From Glandiceps talaboti (lineage: Eukaryota > Hemichordata > Enteropneusta > Spengelidae), in the NCBI RefSeq assembly GCF_964340395.1, contig NC_135555.1, positions 14,411,246 to 14,475,245 of the forward strand: a stretch of DNA of 64,000 nucleotides. The letters are read 5' to 3'. The notes beneath the pieces are model-generated. The model did no database searches and was not told the origin of the DNA. It saw only the letters and a program-made list of their open reading frames with translations. The translations under genes were made by a program, and so were the position numbers. Below, piece after piece: positions 50,921 through 64,000 of the stretch; the first letter of the stretch is position 1, and each line of letters begins with the position of its first letter.

Positions 50921-53900
50921 CTTAAACTAAAATCCGCCAGACCGATTGCCTTGGTATTTGGTGGGGACATTACTTTGGTGTCTAGTTGGGAAATTGTTCA
51001 AAGCAAAATGGTCGCATTACAGGTATGTGATTTGGGTAAAAAAAAATGTCATTATTGGTAAAACATTTACAACTCGAAAACTACAGGAACGTTCTTAGAG
51101 GTGTGTAAATTAAGATTTGTTCATGACTTGATGATTCCATCAGTAATATGCAAATTAGGGCTACAAATGTGTGTCGTTTGTCAAAAATCTTTAATTCCAA
51201 AACCACTGAGGAGATTGGGCTCAAAATTTAATGAGGATGCATCTGGTGTGTATAAATATTAAGCATATAATGATCTCATAATGATCTCATATCTGTGATA
51301 TGCAAATTAGGTGTAAAAATGTGAAGTTTGGTTAAAAACTTATATCTCAAAAAGTACTTGGTCAATGAGACTAAAATTTGGTGAGATGTTTCAAGAAGTG
51401 ATATTCAGCTGATTTAGTTCAAAGCATTTTCACACAAGTGGCCCTCACAATCATGACCACGCCCTTAGCAACAACCAATGTCAGTGTATTTTGCTATGTG
51501 GTAGATACTAAAGTGAGTAAACATTCCAAAATGTTTCCAAATATCCCTAGTAACCATGACCACACCCATAGCAACAGCCAAACAATTGTGTATATCACAA
51601 CAATAACAAGGATTCTAAGGCAAGTGAACAAACATTCATAAAGTGTATGCAAATGTGCCTGGCAACAGGCCCACGCCCATAGCAACAGCCAAATGATCGC
51701 ATATATTGCAAAGATAACAGGATTAATAGACAACAGAATAAACGTTCTAAAAATGTATGTAAATGTGCCTAGCAACAAGACCACGCCCATAGCAACTGGC
51801 AAATGGTCGCGTATATTGCAAAGATAACAACAGGGCTGGATAGGCAACTGGATAATCATTCAGCAAATGAACACCCATACTAGTATAGATCAACAGGTTG
51901 ATACACAATTTTAAAAAAAATGTACAGTTGTGCTACAATGACATTGGCGCTATTTTTGTTTCAGTAGAACAGTCAGCAACAAATGCTTTGACCAGTGATG
52001 ACCATGGCATTGACAAAGATGACTTTCAAGGGGACACAGGTACTGAGTCCTATGTTTCTGATAATTGTAGAACATTTAATGACCCCCTTATTTTACATCA
52101 AACAAGAAAGTTAAATTTTGAACCCTAGAAATGCATTTTTAACTAGATAAAGGTTTACGTTGTACATTACATTACATTACATTACATTACATTACATAAT
52201 AATGCATGCGTTATTTAAGGTGAAATAGATTTCGTGGACTGAACCCCCAGAAACTCCCTTGAAATTGCCCATATTTAATATTAAAGTGGAACAAACGCGA
52301 GGGTGTTTTTACTTTGTCCAAGTTGCTAACCACAGCAACTGAATTGCAAGGTAACACTTATTATTAATGAATATGAAGTGTCTTTACACATATGTGGTTA
52401 TTTGTATTTCAGCCAGGCAATCATCAACTGAAGCTTTGAGTACTGAAGACCATGACACTGAAAACGGTGAATTTGAACAGGACACAGGTATTGAGAAGTT
52501 TTCAGATAATCATTGGCAATTTTTAGCCCAACTGAAATATAAGAATCAGTTTAGCTATATAATAGACGTGGTAAAGTGTCTATACCCGCAGACCACTATA
52601 CAAAACAGATATGCAACGCCGATTGTCTCTGATTTTCGTGCATATTCGTAATTGCCGATTTGCGTTCCGGAAACTTTTGGGTAAGTTCGGGACAGATGTC
52701 ATTAGATAGATGATGTTTCAAGAAATGCGCTTACGCAAACACCGCTAACATTGGTCTTCTTTTTAGGGAAGTTAGAGCTGTTTGAATACTCCCATTTTTG
52801 ACACCGATTTCATGAATTTATAATGAGCAATTTCAAACTAATATTTCAGTACAATGGGGTATTGTATCAAAACAATGGAAGTAATAAAAACATCAATGGC
52901 GTTGTAACAAACTTATTGAGACTATGATTATGTGGTCTTGTTGCTAGGCATATTTCCACATATGTTTTGAAGATTTATTCCCATACCTACCCATCCATGG
53001 TGTTATATCTACAATATGCACCATCTTGCAATTGTTGTTATAGGTGTGGTCTTGTTGCTAGGCACATCTGCATATTTTTTTTGGAATGTTTATTCATTTG
53101 CCTTCACTTCACTGGTGTTACATTGTCATATGTCATAGTTTACCTGTTGCTATGGGCGGAGTATTGTTGCTAAGGACATTTGGATATTTCTTTGTAATGT
53201 TTATTCCATTGCCAACCCATCCCTTGCAATACACCCTATCATTTGACTGTTGCTAAGGTGTGGTCATGTTGCTAGTCTAGAGAAAAGTAATCAAGTTTGA
53301 CACACACATAATTTGTAGACTAATATATCCACTTTAGAATCATTACCAAAGTTCATCCCAATTAGTTTGAGATTTAAAGTTCAATACGAAAATCACTTTC
53401 ATCACCCACAAGACAAACAGACAGACAGACAGTCAGTCAGTCAGTCAGAATGACGCACCACACCCTGCCTATAACAATACTGAACCTTATCAGTTCAGTT
53501 GAGCTAAAAATCGAATTCCTCGAAGTATGATATCTTAAGGCATTTTAAAATCATTTGCGTATGTTGTACAACTCAAGCTTATAGTGATCCGGCAGCTGGG
53601 CAAGTCTCTTTTCACCCAGGTATGGAAAACCATGGCGTCATATTGACGGTGACGGTGACGGTGTTTTAAATACACTGGAAATGTCTGCATCGCATATCTG
53701 TTTTCTATAGCTAGTGGTTTGAGCTGTACCTAAGTATTGAAATGGTAATGGCAAATAAATGTATCACACAGAGATGTAATCAGTGGTGCATCTTGAAAAT
53801 GCATACATATGAAAATGCATACATAGAATGCATACATATGAGACTAATCAAAAGTTGAAGGCGACCTCTACAAATGATGAACCGTTCTGGGAAATGGTAA

Positions 53901-54224
53901 CTTACTGGCACTCACTGAAACCTGAGGTTACACAACATTTATTTTTGTCGCTCTGACAGAGTTTGACGAAGATATCTAACTTAACATTACTCATGCTTTG
54001 CATTCGCAGATGATGTCCGCAATAATGTGATTTTACGGTTTGTAATACTAGCCACTGTTTTCATGGCAGTTGTTGTCTTGATGAGTCTATTCAAATTGTA
54101 CAGACACCGGTACATGGAGAGACAACCTACCCAAGCCTCTGCAAGTAATCCTGCATCAACTAATTCTAATCCACATTTAAATGAGAAGACAAGGAAACAA
54201 AAGAGCGAGTGTTTGCTGAGCTGA
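46802..54224 (+). CDS. Receptor-like type I membrane protein with two repeat domains, copy B
   Basis: Paralogue of the gene at 28672-36241, family not recognised. Exons 46802-46907, 47363-47956, 48211-48819, 50624-50698, 51965-52039, 52413-52487 and 54010-54224 give 582 codons plus TGA, all introns phase 1. The architecture is the same: signal peptide, domain 1 (36-233), domain 2 (234-436), three stalk cassettes (437-511), one membrane helix and a tail ending ECLLS. The middle of domain 1 is almost unchanged from copy A, while its ends and domain 2 differ more. All donors are GT. The stalk has cassette order I, I, II rather than I, II, II. Its intact frame and splice sites argue for a functional second gene. 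Confidence 0.85.
47121..47181. repeat. (TA)n microsatellite
   Basis: About 60 bases of TA in the intron before the domain 1 exon of gene B. It is not present in unit A. Confidence 0.95.
47363..47956 (+). CDS. Copy B, repeat domain 1 exon
   Basis: 594 bases, phase 1-1. It starts [15 protein letters not shown] and contains [15 protein letters not shown] and [16 protein letters not shown]. The donor is ATAG|gtaagt, the standard form of the GC donor in copy A. It is three codons shorter than copy A. Confidence 0.88.
48211..48819 (+). CDS. Copy B, repeat domain 2 exon
   Basis: 609 bases, phase 1-1. It starts DYSVLFVGSDFNLYYG and contains [30 protein letters not shown] and LLGLMGSGSEFRI. It is three codons longer than copy A. 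Confidence 0.88.
49163..49355. repeat. Compound tetranucleotide microsatellite
   Basis: Successive blocks of CATA, CGTA, CGTT, CATA again and CAGA, each changing by about one base from the last. Open frames on both strands are spurious. Confidence 0.95.
50624..50698 (+). CDS. Copy B, stalk cassette 1 (type I)
   Basis: A 75-base phase 1-1 exon: [19 protein letters not shown] then FQGDT. It has the tandem acceptor tttcagcag as in copy A. Confidence 0.77.
51965..52039 (+). CDS. Copy B, stalk cassette 2 (type I)
   Basis: A 75-base phase 1-1 exon: [19 protein letters not shown] then FQGDT. The acceptor is tttgtttcag. Its downstream flank matches that of cassette 1 in copy A, so it is the collinear copy and the exon at 50624 the extra one. 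Confidence 0.77.
52161..52196. repeat. (ACATT)n microsatellite
   Basis: About seven copies of a pentanucleotide. Confidence 0.9.
52413..52487 (+). CDS. Copy B, stalk cassette 3 (type II)
   Basis: A 75-base phase 1-1 exon: [19 protein letters not shown] then FEQDT. Acceptor ttgtatttcag, donor ACAG|gtattg. Confidence 0.78.
54010..54224 (+). CDS. Copy B, transmembrane and cytoplasmic tail exon
   Basis: The acceptor is cattcgcag. It encodes DDVRNNVILRF, a helix (TVFMAVVVLMSLF), [14 protein letters not shown] and the end EKTRKQKSECLLS before TGA. The CLLS end is conserved with copy A although flanking residues differ. Confidence 0.87.
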
Positions 54225-54660
54225 GTTTCTAATAAGCTCAACCTCTAAAACACAGTGTAAAATACATTAATTATAACTCTTCGCAAAGAGTCATTGATAG
54301 ATATGTATTGTATCAAATTTGTTATGCACTTGGATCACTCTAGTAAGCATCACGATCTAACCATAGACCCTCCACGGAAGGGCTATGATATAACACAACG
54401 ATTCACAGCTGTGAACTTAAATGAATATCGTGTTGTACAAATGTTAGGTTTGCTAAATTGGTGCTGTAAACACCCATTTTAAGTTGATTGTCGCTGTAGT
54501 CATTGCTGAACTCGTTATTATGAAACGAAACAGTATGAAAGTGCATTTGATGTTTGTTACATTGACTAGTATACATACACTAGCTTACATCTATATTTCC
54601 CAGTTTATTGGAAAAAAAACTATTTCCAAAAGAATCACCCCATTAGCTTGGACACATGCC

Positions 54661-55309
54661 ATTGGCTTTCTCAATTACTCTGAACCATCCCTAAGCCTAT
54701 GACCTTGTTAGCACAGGAAGCGATTGTGAATTTGAAACATTACCACGAAAAAAGCATTTAGACTAATTGCAGCGATGACGTTATAGCGTCTACACATGAC
54801 GTACCTTCGTACTAGTAGGTGGAGTTAGGTCGTAAACAAAAGTACTGTGTAATGACGTATGGCAGCCTTTTGCAAGCGCCAGCAAATTTCTGATGGATGA
54901 TTCAGCTTGCTTTTTCTTCTTCTCCAGAGTTATAATAATATTAACGACATTAAATGTGCAATTAAAACTTCTAGTACAAATCTTCATTATCATTGTGTAT
55001 CTGTTTTAATACCTGACGCAAACATAACACTGTGGGTGATTAACATATACCAGTGTATGCTAAATATGACATAACTAATATGTGACACTTTATCAATTTT
55101 CATGACACTAAGCAACCTTTATGTAATACTTATACAAGAAAATATTTGCTGACATATAGTTGTTACATATCAGGCTCGTTCTTATGTCACCACTTTGTTT
55201 TCGACATGTATATGTGACGTTTTATCAATTTTCATAACATTGAGTTTTATATATATTTTTTCCGTTACGTATATAGTTAATGATGAAAATGTTATTTCAA
55301 ACATTGATG

Positions 55310-55348
<39 letters not shown>

Positions 55349-56092
55349 TAAGCCAACCCCTTGGCAACATTGTTTCAACAACAAAAAATTTTTTGCAACT
55401 GAAAAATCCCACATCTATTGTAAAGAATTCTGTTACGGACTCTGAAGTCGATTGTTACTGCTACTTTAATGGACATGGGGTGTACCGGTGTAGCTTACAA
55501 TCATGACAATTGCATATACATGGCCAGTGTGTGGGTGGGGAGGACATCATACCATTGTGCATTCAGCTTAAATCTGGTAGTGCCATGCATTTACCATAGC
55601 GAAAATTCTTCTATTTTCTTACTTTGTATGATGAGAATTAAAATGGCTACCCCAGCAAAAGAATTTAGTTTTTTTTTTAATTATACCTTGAACTATTGAT
55701 CTCGCCCATAAACTTGAGTTGGGTCGTTTGAATTTGGTGCTCACTGTTTATATTAATTTATAGTATATACAGGTCTGGGTGCACCCACCCATCAAAGTTT
55801 ATTACTTACACTAATTGGACGGAAGTTACTTATCTCTCTTTATAAAAACATGTTTTTGGTTAAATGTAGATCTTATCACACATGTTTGATCTTTGAAACT
55901 GGATGCAATTATAATTTTCGCTGTAAATGGGTTTACATTATGTTTGGAATTATGTTGACTGATATTGGATCTCCTACTGGGCGTACGTTGCGGGCGAACC
56001 AAACAGAGGCACAATCTGAGTCACCTATAATCTCTCGATTGCTGGTTACTCCTTTACAATACAATCAGTTATTGCTTAATGAAAGGACAACA

Positions 56093-56131
<39 letters not shown>

Positions 56132-57242
56132 AACAACCTCATCCTCTGTAATAAATAAATAATTGTGAAGTAGTATATTATCGTACAATTTATATTATTA
56201 ATATCTTTATCTTAAAATATGAAATTACGTAGGTGCACAAAAACTTCGACTAAAAATAACCGAATGAAAAAAAAAATCATAAATCGTACTAACTATAGTC
56301 TGTAGACAGGACATGTCATACCGCCCTATGAAGAGGTGTGGCCGATGAGGGCGGAACTTTTCTCAGACCCGAAATAGATTTAAGTAGCCTTCAGCAAAAG
56401 GAAATGGTGTTTGTAATTGGATATCCATGCGATGTACACCCAACGCTAAAAATGATTTAAAATATATAAGTTAAATCACTACAGATGAAATTGAAAATTG
56501 ATCAAATATTTTGACATGATTTTTAATAGTGTATTGTAAATACCGGTGTACCCATCTGACGACGAATGTTTTCATCTACGTTTCCTATTCTACAATTCAA
56601 ATTCACATCATGGCAATCACTTGTTAGATTATATATGTTCTTACTGCCGAGAAAGGGTGATTGAGTTCACCGTTGACTACATATTCTGAATGCACTTTGG
56701 TGTACATTCGAGAGCGTACGTAAACACGGAAACGCATCGATATTTCGAGGAAACAGCCATGCAGTGATTTACCATAAAACTCTGAAGTGGTGTCCTTTCA
56801 AGTCGAATCGTAATGCTATCATGAATGTGGCCATTTATTTGTTTGCTTCAAGGACTTTTAAGAAATATCCAAGCAGTCGACTGTATTTTACTTCCGGGTT
56901 ATCATATTCGCCTTTATGAAACATTTTAGTTAGTAATAGTATCGCGAAAAATTCGTGATGAAAGCGCACAGCCTGTTGTTTATGTCTTTCAAATTCTCGA
57001 CAGTGGGTGTATGTCATTTCGACAATGCACATAATAGATGGGAAGATCGCATTACACCTAGAGGACAGGGAGTTCTGAGTATCATGCCCTCGCCCACCCA
57101 ATACTTATTCATTACACTTTCTCCGTATACACTTTGTGTCGGAGGTCGAAGACCCCGGATTGGGCGAGGTCAGGGATACTTTGACGCAGAGTCGAGTGTG
57201 GTCATATCACTTATCCTTCGGACATTTATCATGAAAGTTCCG
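54661..57242. other. Intergenic region with unresolved open frames
   Basis: Open frames at 55195-55506 and 55850-56158 contain runs of Asn and Gln from (CAA)n repeats (55309-55347, 56091-56131). Neither shows a family motif or convincing exon borders. The rest is AT-rich with no gene recognised. Confidence 0.5.
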
Positions 57243-57250
57243 TATATAAG
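57243..57250 (+). promoter_or_regulatory. TATA box of the CAP-superfamily gene
   Basis: TATATAAG lies 117 bases before the ATG at 57367, at a natural distance for a transcription start near 57275 and a 5' UTR of about 90 bases. Confidence 0.6.
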
Positions 57251-57366
57251 TCCGTGTTGTTAAAAGTACTCTCCTTCGCAGACAGGGCCTGACTAGCTAA
57301 ACGAACGCCATCGCATCGCAAAGCCTTTGAAATTTCTCCACACTTTGCCATACGTGTAGTTCAAAT

Positions 57367-57627
57367 ATGGAATTCCAAAGCAGCATTCGGGGCGTCGCTC
57401 TGCTCTGTGTCTTGTTTTCTCACCACGTATGCTCCGATATTTTAGTCAAGAAATCCTTCGCCATAACCGATGTCAAGCGAGGACGTAGTGACAGTATAGG
57501 CAATCGTCGGAGTCGAGACACTTTATCAAGTCATCAGTTATCTCAGAGAGAAATTCAAGATATTTTAGACACGCATAACAATCTACGGAGACAGGTCGAG
57601 CCATCAGCTTCAAATATGCAACATATG
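57367..57627 (+). CDS. CAP-superfamily secreted protein, first coding exon (PI15/CRISP-like)
   Basis: 87 codons ending at a donor ATG|gtgagt in phase 0. The N-terminus is a signal peptide (SIRGVALLCVLFSHHVCS). A basic propeptide-like stretch with KRGR and NRRSR follows; such furin-type sites are also seen before the CAP domain in vertebrate PI15-like proteins. The exon ends with the start of the CAP domain, QDILDTHNNLRRQVEPSASN and MQHM, matching the family pattern (hHNxLRxxVxPxAxNMxxM). CAP proteins are secreted, with roles from protease inhibition to venom components; nothing here shows which applies. No further CAP exon was found up to 64000, so the rest is probably outside the window. Confidence 0.86.
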
Positions 57628-58583
57628 GTGAGTGGTTAATATTTTTTTAATCGTTCTTGAAAAAATAATTTTAGAATTTTTATGTAATACTTTACTTTTC
57701 ATTGGTTTTTCGTTTTAGAAATATCGATAAGCTTATTTTAAAATAACACACGTTTGTTTATTATAATAATGATGAATTTGTATGTATGAAAGTATAAATT
57801 TATCCAGAAGATATCCCAACGAATTGAGAGTTCAACTTTTCAATCGTCCACAAATGTATGGGAAATTAATCTCTGTCTAAATCCATGGTGCATTCCTTTG
57901 CGATTTTCTTTCACTTTATTTTGGTCTGTGGTGAAATATCTCTCCCATTGCTAATCAGCCGCTGATCGTTCACTGAATCATAAGGGAAAGCCACAGATAT
58001 CCATCTCCCATCATCTCAATTTACAAGTTTACAAATTACACATATTGAGTTCCTCTATATTTCGTCATCGACCGCAAATATATAGAATGATATATTCTCA
58101 GTACTTCTACAGTTCAATTATATCTTAAGTTAATAAGGGCAAAGTATTAGCACATATTTATTCGAACCGGTGGAAAATATAATGATCATAATGAAACATT
58201 TTTTATTTATTAAAGTGTCATAAAATATACATATAAACTGTCATTTTTTCTGCCATTAATTATGCTAGAACAAACGGGAAAGTGGCAAGTGTTAACTTTA
58301 TATAAGTTTTGTGAGCTTCCTTTACTCGCGGGGTGAAAGGACGTACTTATATACAACTGCGATTAAATGTAACCGCGTAATGTTAATGTCGATACTTACT
58401 TTTGCGATGGTGCGCTGTAAGTACAGCTGATGGCATTACAAATGTCCTAGTCATTTTAGCATAAAAGTATGATGTCACTGAATCGTTTACATACCATGCA
58501 TGGTAAGTAAACTTCAGTAAGTAGTATATACACATGTACCAAAATCAACATAAAAACAAAGATAAAGCAAAAAAAAGCAAGCG

Positions 58584-58745
58584 CGCACGCACGCACACAC
58601 ACACACACACACACACATACATACATACATACGCGCACACACGCATACATAGATACATAGATACATGCATACATACATACATACATACATACATACATAC
58701 ATACATACATACATACATACATACATACATACACACGCACACACG
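58584..58745. repeat. (CA)n(CATA)n compound microsatellite
   Basis: CA dinucleotides followed by CATA tetranucleotides with short interruptions. Confidence 0.95.
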
Positions 58746-59460
58746 CTGAGAATAATCGTACGCAGTCTCAGCTTAAGCCCCTTTAACCGACAGCAACCCT
58801 GTTGCCACTCACTATATGGCAAATTACGTTGGTCTAACATTTATACAAACGTTAATGAGACCGCACAGTGCCTGACGTAAACGGGGTCACGCAGTACTCT
58901 TATCGTTATGAACTATGTCACCTGGTACACTCAGACCGGATTACTTCAATTTCTACTTATGGTACCACTGTAATCAAACACTTTTTTTTCAACAATACAA
59001 CTTTGTTTCATATATGTTAAAAGACAATAACACGCAGATGCATTGAAATTTGATATTTGAAAGGACTGAACATCTTGCTTGTCAGTTATATGACCAGAAT
59101 ACATGGTGGAATATGACTTATTGACCTTTCATAACGATGATTTAAGAGTTTTGAAACATTTCCAAAACTTCGCGTTGTTAATGCAGTATCCCCCGGGGTC
59201 ACCAATTGTTAACTAAATACTTTCCATTAGGGCAACAAAATAAAGTATTGTATGTAAGTAATTGGCAATACGCGAAGAGGAATATTATACATGTATATAG
59301 CATCGCCTCTCAACAGACAGAATCAGGAATTATCTCTAACGACATTGTAAGATACAAACAATGAAATAATTCCCATGACACCCCCACTAAATGTACTTGA
59401 CATACGTTATCAGAAGGGAAACGGTTCCTCCCTAACCTTCCTCTCTCTCCCCCTCTCCGC

Positions 59461-59462
59461 CC

Positions 59463-59498
<36 letters not shown>

Positions 59499-59530
59499 GC
59501 CTGCCTGTCTGTCTGTCTGTCTGTCTGTCT
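59461..59530. repeat. (CTGT)n microsatellite
   Basis: About 70 bases of CTGT with two CTGC variants. Confidence 0.95.
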
Positions 59531-59963
59531 CTCGCCACATGTATGTATCATAGTAGTTCAAGGTACATTTTAATTCTCCATCAAGAGGAATATATTATTT
59601 ACAAAAAATGCGTTTACAAAATTAAACTGTAAAGCGTGGTCAAATGCTGTAAATTACGAATTAGTAGGGAGTAATATTGTAAGTTTTAGTTGGAATTAAA
59701 GTAAACAATTTAGGTAAAAGCCAAAGGTCTTTCTGTAAAGAAAGCACAAAGGGTAGATTTTGACACGTGACGTATGGATACTATTACCGGTATATTTGCA
59801 TCACAAGCCGGTTGCCTACTAGTGATTTTGGGGAATGTACTGTTGACCATTCCATTCCAAAAGCATGAATGTTTTGTGTGTGTACATTGTCACACTGAGA
59901 TAAGACCTTGTTTGATATAACAAATCAAATAAAGTTTTATGATACAGGATGAAGCTGTTCTTC

Positions 59964-63260
<3,297 letters not shown>

Positions 63261-63291
63261 TCGATGGTTTACAGATATCTAGTCTCCGGCT

Positions 63292-63738
63292 GCAAATAAA
63301 TTAGATGTACAGAATGACTGCAACTTTGTTGGATTCTTCTACACAAATATAGATCATTAGGGTGTATGCCTGGCTAGCTACTACTTGTGACCGAGTCGTA
63401 GCATTGATTCCCCGCATTAAGGAACCATAACTGGGAACATCATCATTACACTTAGACAAAAAGTGTCATTAATTTTCGAATGGATGGTAGGATGTATGCC
63501 GGTATGGGGGGGGGGGGGGGGGGCTCCTAAAGAAAAGTATACGCGTATGTGTCATCGAAATTGGTCACTCTTTCATGAAAAAAAAATCCCTAAATATGTG
63601 TCGACTTTCGTCTGAAAATCCCTAATTCAATTCATTCAATCGGTCAACCATTCAACCAAATAATAAATCAATTAATCAATAAATAAATTGATCGATCGAT
63701 CGATCGATCGGTCGGTCGGTCGGTCGGTCAATCAATCG

Positions 63739-63799
<61 letters not shown>

Positions 63800-64000
63800 A
63801 TACTTGCTGAACCCTGTGTTTGAACCACAACTTTCTCCATGTCTCACAGCATGAAGGTAGGGCCAAAAAAAAAAATATGTCTGGTTCTGGTCAGCGCGCG
63901 CGTGCCCTGAATACCCCCGCGTCGATCCTTTTTTTTCCGATAATTTTTGCTTTCCCGTTCCTTATTTACAATTCCCCGTCGATCAACACTGTATGCAAGG
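63292..64000. other. Upstream flank of the SLC16-like gene
   Basis: No coding exon recognised. It holds a G-run (63507-63523) and a tetranucleotide array (63689-63798). Confidence 0.5.
63689..63798. repeat. (GATC)n(GGTC)n(AATC)n microsatellite
   Basis: Successive blocks of gatc, ggtc and aatc tetranucleotides, each one base different from the previous. Confidence 0.95.

Larger units (their letters stand above)
50800..53500. repeat. Composite repeat region with inverted ends, microsatellites and tandem units
   Basis: It starts near aactgtactgataaggttca and ends near ctgaaccttatcagttcagt, which are inverted relative to each other. Both ends are followed inwardly by GT/CTGT or CAGA/CAGT microsatellites. 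Units of about 115 bases with gaccacgcccatagcaac repeat at 51440-51800, and the inverse gttgctatgggcgtggtc-like sequence occurs at 52925-53280. Two stalk exons lie inside. The right half has a counterpart in unit A (34870-35215). Confidence 0.6.
39944..54660 (+). repeat. Tandem segmental duplication, unit B
   Basis: Second copy of 23534-36530 in the same orientation. Relative to unit A it has about 0.9 kb of extra sequence at 41985-42925, an inverted duplication at 43574-45666, a MITE at 46412-46570 and extra sequence around 49150-51900. Confidence 0.9.
57628..59963. other. Intronic/intergenic region after the CAP first exon
   Basis: I looked on the + strand for the expected second CAP exon (a W-D/N-x-x-L-A helix) after each plausible acceptor and found none. 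It contains microsatellites at 58584-58745 and 59461-59530. Confidence 0.5.

Noticed and set aside
55195-56158. Possible genes with poly-Asn and poly-Gln runs
   Set aside because: The runs come from (CAA)n repeats. Flanking residues match no family I know and no convincing exon borders were seen. They remain unresolved, not excluded.

Overview
The window is animal nuclear DNA, very probably from a marine invertebrate. Genes are split into short exons with GT-AG introns. Intergenic DNA is AT-rich and full of microsatellites, fold-back elements and dispersed repeats. There are no operons or bacterial signals. The phylum cannot be fixed from the sequence; the gene set and repeat style would fit a lophotrochozoan, a hemichordate or a cephalochordate.

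Layout. (1) 155-1834, + strand: the last three coding exons of a xanthine dehydrogenase / aldehyde oxidase-family molybdo-flavoenzyme. (2) 4862-16537, +: a complete seven-exon inositol monophosphatase gene (289 aa) with all metal-binding motifs. Its introns carry fold-back elements, a large palindrome with (TA)n tracts, and a 46-bp minisatellite. (3) 16.5-23.5 kb: no gene recognised. (4) 23.5-36.5 kb and 39.9-54.7 kb: a tandem segmental duplication. Each unit holds one gene that I do not recognise from any named family. The product is a type I membrane protein with a signal peptide, two ~200-aa repeat domains (possibly five-bladed beta-propellers), a stalk of three 25-aa acidic Ser/Thr cassettes each on its own 75-nt exon, one transmembrane helix, and a basic tail ending in a CaaX-like CLLS. 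(5) 57367-57627, +: the first coding exon of a secreted CAP-superfamily protein, with a TATA box upstream. (6) 59964-63260, - strand: a complete three-exon SLC16 / monocarboxylate-transporter-like gene (480 aa). It sits where the remaining CAP exons would be expected to begin, so it may be nested in a CAP intron.

The most interesting item is the tandem pair of receptor-like genes. Both copies have an open frame through all seven coding exons and nearly all splice sites are conserved. They differ in stalk-exon composition, in one GC versus GT splice donor and in several insertions. These insertions include an inverted duplication of about 2 kb and a hAT-like MITE with an 8-bp target-site duplication, both in the second copy only.

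The single-copy genes encode unrelated housekeeping or secreted functions (purine/aldehyde oxidation, inositol phosphate recycling, carboxylate transport, a secreted CAP protein). Nothing suggests that they act as one pathway.
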